From Bacillus oleivorans (GTDB lineage: Bacteria > Bacillota > Bacilli > Bacillales > JC228): DNA of 64,000 nt. The DNA is taken from positions 620,001 to 684,000 of the forward strand of contig NZ_OAOP01000002.1 of NCBI RefSeq assembly GCF_900207585.1. The letters are read 5' to 3'. A program made the translations under genes and the position numbers. Below are positions 17,033 to 26,841 of this stretch, one piece after another (position 1 is the first letter of the stretch; the number at the start of each line of letters is the position of its first letter). Below the pieces are notes generated by a model, which was given only the letters and a program-made list of their open reading frames with translations, had not been told where the DNA came from and did not search any database.

Positions 17033-17998
17033 CTACGCTTGCTCTCTGATCCTAGCAGGGTGGTCTGGCAGCAAAGATGGAACCGCATTTTCAAAGGATC
17101 CGACAGGAGGCCAGTTGCATAAGTCAAACGGGAAGTCAGAGCCTGGAACAATATGATCTTCCCCAACAGCATGAACTAAAAACGAAAGTGCTGCTTGATT
17201 CCATAAAACCGTGTCAAACCAAAACTTTTTTAAATACTCAATTGGTTCAGCCTGCAGGTTTGCTGATACTTCCTTCCATTGACTGTATCCCTTGTTTAAA
17301 CGGCCAATTTGATATGGAAGAAAGCCTCCGCCGTGGGCCAAAAGTATTTTTACATGAGGATATTTGTCCGTAAAACCGCTTAATAATAAGTCGGCAGCAC
17401 ATACGGTTGTTTCCCATGGGACTCCAATTAAATTTGGCATCATTCTTTGTTTTAAACGCGGGTCCTCACTTAATAGCGGATGTATAAACACGATCGCTTT
17501 TTGGCTGTTTGCTTCTTCAAAGAAAGGAGAGTAATAATCATCAGACAGCATTGTGTTCGGCAGACCAGGACCAATAATGACGCCTTTTAGACCTAGTCTC
17601 ATAGCATCCTTTAAAACATCAGCAGCTTTTTGCGGATCATTCAGCGGAACTGTGCCCAGGGCAGAAAGACGGTCTGGAAGGGTTGTAACCCACTTTGCTA
17701 AAGATTGATTATAGACCATTGATAGCTCTGTTGTAATATCTGGAGAAAAGTCATACATAAACAATTGAGGTATAGGAGAGACGACAGAATGTGTCACATT
17801 GGCTTTTACCTGCTCCTCCAGGTATAGCTTTTCATCTACAAACGTACTTTTAAGTTCAAAACCCCATTTTTCATTTACCACTAAAAATTCAGCTTTATTT
17901 AGATCTTTTTGAACCCACTTTGCATGGACGGTTTCCTGATGCTCTTTTAACCAGGCCATAATATCTTTCGGAATAAAATGAGTATGAAAATCGTACAT
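17033..17998 (-). CDS. praH: ACMSD-family decarboxylase, probably 5-carboxy-2-hydroxymuconate-6-semialdehyde decarboxylase
   Basis: A 321-residue amidohydrolase-superfamily protein of the ACMSD branch. Metal ligands are visible: HxH in YDFHTHFIP at the N-terminus, His in VFIHPL, His in ILLAHGGGF and Asp in VPGSDFPFD. Family members decarboxylate aminocarboxymuconate semialdehyde and related acids. In the Paenibacillus protocatechuate 2,3-cleavage pathway, PraH removes the carboxyl group from the ring-opened product to give 2-hydroxymuconic semialdehyde. The surrounding pra-like genes make this the best assignment, but it is by context. GAAAGGAC precedes the ATG. Confidence 0.8.
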   Translation of the reverse strand: MYDFHTHFIPKDIMAWLKEHQETVHAKWVQKDLNKAEFLVVNEKWGFELKSTFVDEKLYLEEQVKANVTHSVVSPIPQLFMYDFSPDITTELSMVYNQSLAKWVTTLPDRLSALGTVPLNDPQKAADVLKDAMRLGLKGVIIGPGLPNTMLSDDYYSPFFEEANSQKAIVFIHPLLSEDPRLKQRMMPNLIGVPWETTVCAADLLLSGFTDKYPHVKILLAHGGGFLPYQIGRLNKGYSQWKEVSANLQAEPIEYLKKFWFDTVLWNQAALSFLVHAVGEDHIVPGSDFPFDLCNWPPVGSFENAVPSLLPDHPARIREQA

Positions 17999-18017
17999 CG
18001 TATCACAGTCCTTTCTA

Positions 18018-18848
18018 TCAGTAATCCCAATATCCCATTTTTTCAGAGATTTCCTTGCTTGCCTGAATCACCTTCTTGGCTATATAAGGAATCTTATACT
18101 GGTCAATTCTTTGCTTTGGGCCGACGACTGATAAAGCTGCAATTACTTTGCCTGTATAATCAAAGACAGGGCCTGCAACCGAATTAACCCCTTCAGAAAT
18201 TTCTTCAATACTGTAAGCGTATCCGTTTTTTCGGACTTCTGCTAAATTTACCCGCAGTTTATCTGGGTCTGTCATTGTATGATTTGTATATTGCTTTAAC
18301 CCTTTGGCAATGACAGCTTCTACGAGTTCATTATCGGAAAAGGCTAGCAGGACTTTTCCAGAACTGGTACAATACATCGGGTTCCTTTTACCTACATGGG
18401 TAAGAAAACGAACAGGGTGATTACATTCGACTTTTTGCAAATAGATTACGCTTAAGTTATCGACGATTGAAATATGAGCAGTTTCCCCAATGTTTTCTAC
18501 AAGTCTGTTTAGAACAGGCTGTGATTCACGGTACACATCCATATTGTTATTGACGATACCGCTTAACGATAAAATTGAAAGGCCAAGACGATATTTTTTC
18601 GACTCAGGATCCTTATAAACAAACCCTTCACTAGCTAAAGTAGCCATCGTCCGGCTAACAGTACTTTTGTTTAACCCCAATTCAGAAGACAAATCACTAA
18701 TTTTCTTTTCAGGCTCATCCATAGAGAAACTCCTTAAAATTCGCAAAGCATTTTTTACGGATGAAAGCAGATGCTCTTCATTTTGTTTTACCCCAAATGA
18801 ATTCCTCCTTTGCTTTAATTTGTTGCATATAGCTAAACATAGTTTCAT
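18018..18848 (-). CDS. IclR-family transcriptional regulator, start codon uncertain
   Basis: The protein has an N-terminal winged helix (VKNALRILRSFSMDEPEKKI through LGLNKSTVSRTMATLASEG) and a C-terminal IclR effector domain (PVRFLTHVGKRNPMYCTSSGKVLLAF). It lies 19 bases behind which praH begins and is divergent from the praB operon. The 276-residue frame starts at ATG 18848, which has no ribosome site and overlaps an operator motif. A perfect AAAGGAGG at 18804-18811 has no in-frame start behind it. One extra G in the run at 18791-18794 would join TTG at correct spacing to the frame, so a one-base deletion or sequencing error is suspected. It is the likely regulator of the 17-bp motif sites. 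Confidence 0.85.
   Translation of the reverse strand: MKLCLAICNKLKQRRNSFGVKQNEEHLLSSVKNALRILRSFSMDEPEKKISDLSSELGLNKSTVSRTMATLASEGFVYKDPESKKYRLGLSILSLSGIVNNNMDVYRESQPVLNRLVENIGETAHISIVDNLSVIYLQKVECNHPVRFLTHVGKRNPMYCTSSGKVLLAFSDNELVEAVIAKGLKQYTNHTMTDPDKLRVNLAEVRKNGYAYSIEEISEGVNSVAGPVFDYTGKVIAALSVVGPKQRIDQYKIPYIAKKVIQASKEISEKMGYWDY
18822..18838 (-). promoter_or_regulatory. Candidate IclR-type operator at the regulator's own start
   Basis: GTTGCATATAGCTAAAC is 15 of 17 identical to the site at 26628. It lies just upstream of the AAAGGAGG of the IclR gene, consistent with autoregulation. Confidence 0.68.
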
Positions 18849-19069
18849 TTCTGTGGAAAATATAACAAATAAACGGTAAATTGAAAAGGAATATTATTAT
18901 TATTCTGATTTTTCTATAAAAAAACAGCTCAAAGGTTGCAGCTACTTGTAGGAAACAGCCATCCACTTGCAGTAAATTGTCAGCAATCAAAAGAATAGCA
19001 AAGAGATTTCATAAAGAAACTCGTCCATTTTTATTCCCGAAAAAATTTTTCAGTAAAAATTTCGTTATT

Positions 19070-19113
19070 GTTTCATATAGCGCAACACGAGAGTTGTATG
19101 TGAAACTCTTGCG
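19070..19113 (+). promoter_or_regulatory. IclR-type operator and hairpin leader before praB
   Basis: GTTTCATATAGCGCAAC at 19070-19086 is one base from the reverse complement of the site at 16996. A shortened copy, GTTGTATGTGAAAC, follows at 19093-19106. The stretch 19081-19113 can also fold: CGCAA pairs with TTGCG and GAGTT with AACTC, followed by TTTT, so a leader hairpin is possible. The rest of the 320-base gap (18849-19171) is AT-rich and without a gene. Confidence 0.7.
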
Positions 19114-19171
19114 TTTTACGATAAAAATGTGAAAATATCAAAAATTGTGATAAGTCATAGGAGGATGAATC

Positions 19172-20635
19172 ATGACAGTTGAAACGGTCACACGCCCGAT
19201 GGATTGTTTGCATTTTATTAATGGACAATTTGTGGAATCTCAAAATCACAAAACCTTTCAAAATATCAACCCAGCAACGGAAGAAGTTCTAGGGGTTGTT
19301 GCCGAGGGGGGGAAGGAAGACGTGAATTTTGCGGTCGCAGCTGCAAAACGTGCTTTACTTGGTCCTTGGAAAAAAATGACCGTAGGTGAGCGCTCTAAAA
19401 TATTACGGAAGATCGGAGATTTAATTTTAGAAAGACAAGAAGAATTGGCTTGCTTAGAGTCTCTGGATACAGGGAAACCCTATTCACTTGCAAAAAAGAT
19501 CGATATTGCCCGTGCTGCATACAATTTTCACTTTTTTGCTGACTACATTATTTCAGTTGGGACAGATGCTTATCAACAGGACCAGCAAGCTCTTCATTAT
19601 GCATATAGACGGCCGGTTGGGGTTGTGGGGTTAATCAAACCATGGAATTTACCTCTCCTTCTGCTTACTTGGAAACTAGCGCCTTGCTTAGGAATGGGGA
19701 ATACAGCTGTTATTAAACCGGCCGAATGGACACCTATGACGGCTACAGCTTTAATGAAGATTTGTAAAGACGCCGGAGTTCCGGATGGTGTGGTTAATCT
19801 TGTACACGGCTTTGGTGAGAATTCAGCAGGAGCTGCTATTTCCGAACATCCGGATGTCGATGCGATTTCGTTTATTGGAGAACCTGGAACTGGCGCAGCC
19901 ATCATGAAATTAGCCGCCAAATCCTTAAAAAAGCTATCCTACGAACTGGGCGGAAAAAATCCGAATATCATTTTCGCTGACTCTGATTTAGATGAAGTAA
20001 TCGATACTACCATAAAATCGAGCTTTATAAACCAAGGTGAAGTTTGTTTATGCGGCTCGCGGATTTACGTCGAACGTCCAATGTATGAAGAGTTCTTAGA
20101 AAAGTTTGTGGCAAGAACAAAGCAGCTTAAAGTAGGATTGCCGGATGAAGAGGCTACAGACATTGGTGCATTAGTCAGCAAAGAACACTACGAGCGTGTG
20201 CTTAGCTATTTAGAAATTGCTTTAGAAGATGGCGGGCAATTTTTAACCGGAGGGAGTCGGCCAGAAGGACTAAATAAAGGGTACTTCCTCGAACCGACAA
20301 TTATCACTGGCCTAGATAGAAATTCCCGTTGCGTCCGTGAAGAAATCTTTGGTCCCGTTGTGACAGTGGTTCCATTTGATATGGAAGAAGAAGTCATTAT
20401 GCAAGCAAACGACACTCATTATGGTCTTAGCGCGTCTGTTTGGACGAACGATTTAAGACGGGCCCACCGGGTTGCCCAAGAAATTGAAGCAGGCATGGTT
20501 TGGGTGAATACCTGGTTCTTAAGAGATTTGCGCACTCCATTCGGAGGGATGAAACATAGCGGTATTGGACGGACTGGAGGAATGCATAGTGTCGATTTTT
20601 ACTCTGAATTAACTAATATCACAATCAAATTGTAA
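19172..20635 (+). CDS. praB: 2-hydroxymuconic semialdehyde dehydrogenase
   Basis: A 487-residue ALDH equivalent to XylG/DmpC. The glutamate is in YELGGKNP and the catalytic cysteine in NQGEVCLCGSR; the GEVCLCGSR context is typical of 2-hydroxymuconic semialdehyde dehydrogenases. FGGMKHSGIGRTGG closes the active site. It oxidises the semialdehyde to 4-oxalocrotonate, the entry to the six-gene lower pathway that follows. AGGAGG precedes ATG 19172. First gene of a dense operon (gaps of 6-27 bases) downstream of the IclR-type operator. Confidence 0.92.
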   Translation: MTVETVTRPMDCLHFINGQFVESQNHKTFQNINPATEEVLGVVAEGGKEDVNFAVAAAKRALLGPWKKMTVGERSKILRKIGDLILERQEELACLESLDTGKPYSLAKKIDIARAAYNFHFFADYIISVGTDAYQQDQQALHYAYRRPVGVVGLIKPWNLPLLLLTWKLAPCLGMGNTAVIKPAEWTPMTATALMKICKDAGVPDGVVNLVHGFGENSAGAAISEHPDVDAISFIGEPGTGAAIMKLAAKSLKKLSYELGGKNPNIIFADSDLDEVIDTTIKSSFINQGEVCLCGSRIYVERPMYEEFLEKFVARTKQLKVGLPDEEATDIGALVSKEHYERVLSYLEIALEDGGQFLTGGSRPEGLNKGYFLEPTIITGLDRNSRCVREEIFGPVVTVVPFDMEEEVIMQANDTHYGLSASVWTNDLRRAHRVAQEIEAGMVWVNTWFLRDLRTPFGGMKHSGIGRTGGMHSVDFYSELTNITIKL

Positions 20636-20647
20636 GGAGGAGCTGAT

Positions 20648-21430
20648 TTGACTACAAAGGTGCACGATTTCGCAAATCAACTCGCTGAAGCCGAAAATGC
20701 CAGAGTCGGAATGACTCCTATTACTGCACAAGAGAGTGAGATAACCGTTGAAGAAGCCTACCGAATCCAGCTTGAAAATATTCATAAAAAACTAGAAAAT
20801 GGAGCGAAAATCACAGGTAAAAAAATCGGGTTGACCTCACTGGCAATGCAAAAATTACTAGGAGTCAATGAACCCGATTATGGTCATCTTTTAGATACAA
20901 TGTTGATTAAAAATGGCGGGGCTGTCTCTGTGGAACATTTACTCCAGCCAAAGGTGGAAGGCGAAATCGCTTTTATCTTAAAAGAAGAATTAAGAGGACC
21001 GAATATTACAACACTAGATGTTCTAAAAGCGACCAACTACATTGTTCCTGCTATTGAAATCGTCGATAGCAGAATCCAAGATTGGAAGATTACATTACAC
21101 GATACGGTAGCTGATAATGCTTCTTCCGGACTGTATGTATTAGGAGGGAAACGAACCAAGATTGAAGATGTAGATTTAAAGCAAGTTGGTATGGTTCTCA
21201 CTAAAAATGGAGAAGTCGTTAATACAGGAGTAGGAGCTGCAGCACTTGGACATCCAGCCCGCTGTGTTGCATGGTTAGCCAATAAGCTTTCGGAATTTGA
21301 TATTTCGTTAAAAGCAGGAGAAGTTATTTTATCGGGTGCACTATCAGCTGCGATTGATGTTAAAGCAGGAGATTCTTTCACAGCCAGATTTGCTCACATT
21401 GGCGAGGTTTCGGTAGATTTCACATCTTAA
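20648..21430 (+). CDS. praE: 2-oxopent-4-enoate hydratase
   Basis: A 260-residue member of the 2-keto-4-pentenoate hydratase / oxalocrotonate decarboxylase family (DmpE/XylJ/MhpD equivalent). Family hallmarks include GKKIGLTS, PKVEGEIAF with the metal-binding glutamates, and GHPARCVAWLANKL. It adds water to 2-hydroxypenta-2,4-dienoate to give 4-hydroxy-2-oxovalerate. The second family member in the operon (23386) is assigned as the decarboxylase by gene order; the two could in principle be swapped. TTG at 20648 is supported by AAGGAGGAG overlapping the praB stop. Confidence 0.85.
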   Translation: MTTKVHDFANQLAEAENARVGMTPITAQESEITVEEAYRIQLENIHKKLENGAKITGKKIGLTSLAMQKLLGVNEPDYGHLLDTMLIKNGGAVSVEHLLQPKVEGEIAFILKEELRGPNITTLDVLKATNYIVPAIEIVDSRIQDWKITLHDTVADNASSGLYVLGGKRTKIEDVDLKQVGMVLTKNGEVVNTGVGAAALGHPARCVAWLANKLSEFDISLKAGEVILSGALSAAIDVKAGDSFTARFAHIGEVSVDFTS

Positions 21431-21450
21431 AATGCTGAAAGGAGATCGGT

Positions 21451-22347
21451 ATGGGTAAAGTCAAAGTTGCGATTTTAGGTTCAGGAAATATAGGAACTGA
21501 TTTAATGTTAAAGCTCAGAAGATCCAATGTTCTCGAATTAACCACAGTTATTGGAATTGATCCGGATTCAGATGGATTAAGAATGGCTAGTAGGTCGGGT
21601 TATGAAACAATTGACAGCGGAATTGAAGGCTTTCTGGAAAAACCTGAGTTAGCAGAAATTGTTTTTGATGCTACCTCAGCAAAAGCACATATCCGACATG
21701 CCAAATTACTAAAAGATGCCGGAAAACAGGTTCTTGATTTAACCCCTGCTGCGATTGGACCATTTGTGGTTCCGCCGGTTAATATCAATGAACACTTAGA
21801 TGCTCCCAATATCAATTTAATCACATGTGGAGGTCAGGCTACCATCCCAATTGTCCATGCGATTAATCAGGTTCAGCCAGTAGAATATGCAGAAATTGTA
21901 GCTACGATATCAAGTAAAAGTGCGGGACCTGGTACCCGTGCCAATATCGATGAATTTACCCAAACAACTGCACGCGGTATTGAAAAAATTGGGGGAGCGA
22001 AACGAGGGAAAGCAATTATCATTTTAAATCCTGCTGAGCCTCCAATCATCATGCGCGATACTATATATGCTCTTATTCAAGGAAATACAGTTGCTGAGGC
22101 AGACATCTCAAAATCTATTAAACTCATGGTGAAGAATGTTCAATCCTATGTACCTGGCTATCGATTGCGGCAAGAGCCGATTTTTGACGGAAATAGAGTA
22201 ACCGTTTTCATTGAAGTGGAAGGAGCAGGAGACTATCTGCCAACGTACTCTGGAAACTTAGATATTATGACCGCTGCAGCAGTAAAAGTGGCAGAAGAAT
22301 GGGCCAATCATAAAGTATCTAAAGTACCTGTTTCAGAAAGGGGATGA
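21451..22347 (+). CDS. praG: Acetaldehyde dehydrogenase (acylating)
   Basis: A 298-residue enzyme, the standard length for DmpF/MhpF/BphJ. The Rossmann motif is [11 protein letters not shown], and the catalytic cysteine is in [12 protein letters not shown]. It converts acetaldehyde to acetyl-CoA with NAD and CoA, receiving acetaldehyde through a channel from the aldolase encoded six bases downstream. The tight gene pair reflects the physical complex known for these families. Confidence 0.95.
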   Translation: MGKVKVAILGSGNIGTDLMLKLRRSNVLELTTVIGIDPDSDGLRMASRSGYETIDSGIEGFLEKPELAEIVFDATSAKAHIRHAKLLKDAGKQVLDLTPAAIGPFVVPPVNINEHLDAPNINLITCGGQATIPIVHAINQVQPVEYAEIVATISSKSAGPGTRANIDEFTQTTARGIEKIGGAKRGKAIIILNPAEPPIIMRDTIYALIQGNTVAEADISKSIKLMVKNVQSYVPGYRLRQEPIFDGNRVTVFIEVEGAGDYLPTYSGNLDIMTAAAVKVAEEWANHKVSKVPVSERG

Positions 22348-22353
22348 GAAGTC

Positions 22354-23376
22354 ATGAGTGAAAAGGATCTTTATATTACGGAAGTAGCCTTACGGGATGG
22401 CAGCCACGCAATTCGCCATCAATTTACAATTGAACAGGTCACAAGTATTGCAAAAGGGCTGGATCAAGCAAATGTTCCTTATATTGAGATTTCACATGGA
22501 GATGGGCTTGGCGGCTCTTCTCTGCAATATGGACTATCGCTTACAGATGAATTACAACTTATTGAAGCTGCTGTCGATGCTGTACTAAACGCTAAAATTT
22601 CTGTATTACTCTTGCCGGGAATCGGGACCATGCATGAACTGAAAGAGGCAGCTAAGCTTGGCGTTAAGATGTCCAGGATTGCGACCCATGTAACAGAAGC
22701 AGATGTTGCACTGCAGCATATTGCGCTTTCGAAAGAATTAGGATTAGAGACAGTCGGTTTCTTAATGATGTCACATATGGTTCCAACAAAAAAGTTAGTT
22801 GAACAGGCGAAATTAATGGAAAGCTATGGGGCAGATACTGTTTATGTAGTAGATTCAGCAGGAGCTCTTTTACCGCATCAAGTAAAAGAAAGAATCCTTG
22901 CGTTAAAAGAGCATTTGCAAATTCATGTAGGTTTTCATGCTCATAATAATCTTTCACTGGCTATGGCCAATACGCTCGTGGCAATTGAAGAAGGTGCAAC
23001 CAGAATTGATGGAAGTGTTCGCTGCTTAGGGGCTGGGGCAGGAAATACACAGACAGAAGTTCTAGTAGCAGTATTGGATAAACTAGGAATAAAAACAGGA
23101 ATAGACCTATACAAATTGATGGATATTGCTGAGGAGTTGGTCGCACCCATCCTTGAAAAACCGCAAGAAATTACAAAAGATAGCTTAGTACTTGGTTATG
23201 CGGGTGTTTACTCAAGTTTTTTGCTTCATGCTCAGAGAGCCGCCAAGAAATTTGGCATTGATTCCCGAGATATTTTAATAGAACTCGGCAAGCGAAAAGT
23301 GGTTGGCGGACAAGAGGATATGATTATTGATGTTGCAGCCGAAATTGCCAAGAATAAAGAGAGTGCATATGTATAG
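22354..23376 (+). CDS. praF: 4-hydroxy-2-oxovalerate aldolase
   Basis: A 340-residue HMGL-like metal-dependent aldolase (DmpG/BphI/MhpE equivalent). LRDGSHAIRHQF at the N-terminus holds the catalytic Arg-Asp and His, GFHAHNNLSLAMAN the metal-binding HxH, and the C-terminal helical domain contacts the dehydrogenase. It splits 4-hydroxy-2-oxovalerate into pyruvate and acetaldehyde. It begins six bases after praG. Confidence 0.95.
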   Translation: MSEKDLYITEVALRDGSHAIRHQFTIEQVTSIAKGLDQANVPYIEISHGDGLGGSSLQYGLSLTDELQLIEAAVDAVLNAKISVLLLPGIGTMHELKEAAKLGVKMSRIATHVTEADVALQHIALSKELGLETVGFLMMSHMVPTKKLVEQAKLMESYGADTVYVVDSAGALLPHQVKERILALKEHLQIHVGFHAHNNLSLAMANTLVAIEEGATRIDGSVRCLGAGAGNTQTEVLVAVLDKLGIKTGIDLYKLMDIAEELVAPILEKPQEITKDSLVLGYAGVYSSFLLHAQRAAKKFGIDSRDILIELGKRKVVGGQEDMIIDVAAEIAKNKESAYV

Positions 23377-23385
23377 GAGGTTCCA

Positions 23386-24174
23386 ATGAGCACTAAACAG
23401 TATAAAAAGATTGCCCAATATTTAGTTGATGCGGAACTCGAAAAACAAGAAGTCCAAAGAGTTACTGCAAGTCTGAAACCTGATTTAACTGTAGAGGAAG
23501 GCTATCTGATTCAACAGGAGATTGTCAGCCTTAAACTCAAGGAAGGAAGACGGATTATCGGTCCGAAAATGGGACTTACAAGCAAGGCTAAAATGAAACA
23601 AATGAATGTAGATGAACCGATTTATGGATATGTATTTGACTATATGCTGGTTGATAATGGCGGAAAACTTTTTTTTCACGAATTAATACACCCTAAAGTA
23701 GAAGCAGAAATCGCATTTGTATTAGGAAAAGATATCGAAGGTCCAGGCATTACGAGAGATCAAGTATTAGCTGCGACGGATTATTGTCTTCCGGCGTTAG
23801 AAATTATTGATAGCCGCTATAAAAATTTTAATTTTACGCTTCCTGATGTCATTGCAGATAATGCTTCGACTTCACGGGTTGTCTTTGGCACTACTCTAAC
23901 AAAACCCGAGAAGGTAGATCTTGATCTTGTAGGTGTTACTTTAGCCATCAATGGTGAAACTAAAGATTTGGGTGCGGGAGCAGCCGTTTTAGGTCATCCA
24001 GCAAACTCGATTGCGATGCTGGCTAACATGTTAGCCAAAACAGGAGAGAAGCTTCATCAAGGAGATGTGATCCTTGCCGGTGCGATTACTGGTGCGATTA
24101 TGTTGAAAGCTGGAGACGTAGTCTGTGGAAAATTTGACGGTTTAGGGGAAGTCACTTTTACAGTCACAGACTAG
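23386..24174 (+). CDS. praD: 4-oxalocrotonate decarboxylase
   Basis: A 262-residue paralogue of the hydratase at 20648 (shared GPKMGLTSKAKM, HPKVEAEIAFVLG and GHPANSIAMLANML). In dmp, xyl and pra clusters one of the two family members is the Mg-dependent 4-oxalocrotonate decarboxylase (DmpH/XylI) and the other the hydratase, and they form a complex. Its place between the aldolase and the tautomerase matches praD. AGGAGG precedes ATG 23386, ten bases after praF. Confidence 0.85.
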   Translation: MSTKQYKKIAQYLVDAELEKQEVQRVTASLKPDLTVEEGYLIQQEIVSLKLKEGRRIIGPKMGLTSKAKMKQMNVDEPIYGYVFDYMLVDNGGKLFFHELIHPKVEAEIAFVLGKDIEGPGITRDQVLAATDYCLPALEIIDSRYKNFNFTLPDVIADNASTSRVVFGTTLTKPEKVDLDLVGVTLAINGETKDLGAGAAVLGHPANSIAMLANMLAKTGEKLHQGDVILAGAITGAIMLKAGDVVCGKFDGLGEVTFTVTD

Positions 24175-24200
24175 AAAAGGGAAAGATTGGAGGGAAAATA

Positions 24201-24392
24201 TTGCCGATTATTAATGTTCAAATCTTAGAAGGACGTTCGCCAGAAAAAGTCCATGCGTTAATTGAAAATATTACCAATACGGTATCAGAAACACTTGATG
24301 CACCTAGAGAAAATATTCGTGTCATCATTTCGGAAATTCCGAAAACTCATTGGGGCAAAGGCGGAGTTACGATTTCAGATCTAGAAAAATAA
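24201..24392 (+). CDS. praC: 4-oxalocrotonate tautomerase
   Basis: A 63-residue protein, typical of XylH/DmpI. After removal of the initiator it begins with Pro (PIINVQILEGRSPEK), the catalytic base of the tautomerase superfamily; the arginines in LEGRS and ENIRV match the two substrate-binding residues. It isomerises the enol form of 4-oxalocrotonate to the keto form used by the decarboxylase. The start is TTG at 24201 behind TTGGAGGG. Confidence 0.95.
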   Translation: MPIINVQILEGRSPEKVHALIENITNTVSETLDAPRENIRVIISEIPKTHWGKGGVTISDLEK

Positions 24393-24420
24393 GTCCGATT
24401 GAATAAGGAGGTTTTGGTGG

Positions 24421-25266
24421 ATGTCAATTGAGTTAAGTATGCTCGTTCCACATGTACCAAGTATTTGTCATGAGGAAACCGTTCCGGATTTCCAAAAAAA
24501 TATGGTTAAAGAAATGAAAACCCTTTCAAAGAGAATCTATGAGATAAAACCAGATGTATTAGTTTTAGTCTCCTGTCACTGGCCATCAACTTTTTTCCAC
24601 TATGTAGATTGTACACCTGAGCATAAAGGAATTTTAACAGCGATTGAATGTCCTGATCTCATTCATGATGTACCTTATCACTATCCGGGTGATGAGGAAT
24701 TAGCCAACCAATTAGTTCAGGCAGGACAAGATGCAGGCTTACAGGTTAAAGGGTTCGTAGATCCATATTATGTCTGGGATTATGGCAGTGTAGTCCCACT
24801 CCGATATTTAGTGCCAAATCAAAATATTCCCGTCATTAATTTATCTGTTACTTTGGCTGCCAGTTTAGAAGAAACGAATAATTGGGGGCAGACGATTGCA
24901 AAGGTTTTAAGAGAAAGTGATAAAAAGTGTGTGTTTGTTTCAAGCGGAGCATTATCTCATAATCTAGTACGCGGGCGAGAGAATATGCCGACCGTGTCCG
25001 AACATGCGATGGACCAGCAGTTTATTCAGTTTGTTATGAATAAGAATTATCAAGCTGCATATGACATGCTTCCTCAATATGCAAGATTGGCACGGGTAGA
25101 ATCAGGCGGTCGTCATCTTGCCATGCTTTTCAGTATGATTGAGGAAGAGTGGGAACCAAAATATTGGGCAGATGGTCAATCATCTGGCAGCTGGAATGCA
25201 CTGATTACGTTTGAAAAACAATCGAGTAAAATTTCTGCAGAACAAAAAGAATCCGTTCAGAGCTAA
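24421..25266 (+). CDS. praA: Class III extradiol dioxygenase, probably protocatechuate 2,3-dioxygenase
   Basis: A 281-residue LigB-superfamily dioxygenase. Iron ligand candidates are His11 (MLVPHVPS), His53 (SCHW) and a glutamate in the C-terminal VESGGRHLAM segment; the SGALSHNL histidine matches the catalytic acid/base. It contains no fused LigA domain. Flanked by the 2-hydroxymuconate pathway and a 4-hydroxybenzoate hydroxylase, it best fits PraA, which opens protocatechuate at the 2,3 bond. Catechol or homoprotocatechuate cleavage are alternatives that sequence alone cannot exclude. AAGGAGG precedes ATG 24421. Confidence 0.82.
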   Translation: MSIELSMLVPHVPSICHEETVPDFQKNMVKEMKTLSKRIYEIKPDVLVLVSCHWPSTFFHYVDCTPEHKGILTAIECPDLIHDVPYHYPGDEELANQLVQAGQDAGLQVKGFVDPYYVWDYGSVVPLRYLVPNQNIPVINLSVTLAASLEETNNWGQTIAKVLRESDKKCVFVSSGALSHNLVRGRENMPTVSEHAMDQQFIQFVMNKNYQAAYDMLPQYARLARVESGGRHLAMLFSMIEEEWEPKYWADGQSSGSWNALITFEKQSSKISAEQKESVQS

Positions 25267-25390
25267 AAGATCCTATCTGAATATTATTTCTATCTATGAA
25301 TCTTTTGATGACTTTTTAAAGGCTGTAGGGAATGGCACAATCCGTACAGCTTTTGACAGCCATAAATTTGTAAGACCAAAAGATCATTAA
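25205..25390 (+). other. Unexplained open frame between praA and praI
   Basis: In the +1 frame relative to praA an open frame runs from after TGA at 25202 to TAA at 25388-25390. The part beyond praA reads like coding sequence (NIISIYESFDDFLKAVGNGT, ending FVRPKDH), but only a TTG at 25211 could start it and no ribosome site is visible. It may be the remnant of a gene lost between the dioxygenase and the hydroxylase, or chance. I recognise no family. Confidence 0.3.
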
Positions 25391-26605
<1,215 letters not shown>

Positions 26606-26627
26606 AAAATGAAAAATATTTTTACTT

Positions 26628-26644
26628 GTTGCATATAGTGAAAC
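26628..26644 (+). promoter_or_regulatory. Candidate IclR-type operator before the TRAP transporter
   Basis: GTTGCATATAGTGAAAC is among the clearest copies of the 17-bp motif shared with sites near 494, 16996, 18822 and 19070. It lies 23 bases after praI and 198 bases before dctP. Confidence 0.72.
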
Positions 26645-26727
26645 TGCTATGTTGTGCCGAGAAACTTTGCTAGATAAGATATAGTTGGAAAATATTTAAT
26701 ATTTAGAATTATTGAAGGAGGTTCGAT

Positions 26728-26761
26728 CTTACATTTTTCTTCTAGTTACAAAAAATGTAAG
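26728..26761 (+). other. Leader hairpin with orphan ribosome-site sequence before dctP
   Basis: CTTACATTTTT (26728-26738) pairs with AAAAATGTAAG (26751-26761), an 11-bp stem. Just before it GAAGGAGGTTCG (near 26714) looks like a strong ribosome site with no gene behind it. It may be part of a leader or the trace of a lost gene. Confidence 0.45.
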
Positions 26762-26841
26762 CGTTTTAACTAGTGTGCTATTTCACCTTGAATGGAAGGT
26801 AAAGAGTTCAAGTAATTTTCAAAAACAGGGGGTAGTAATGA

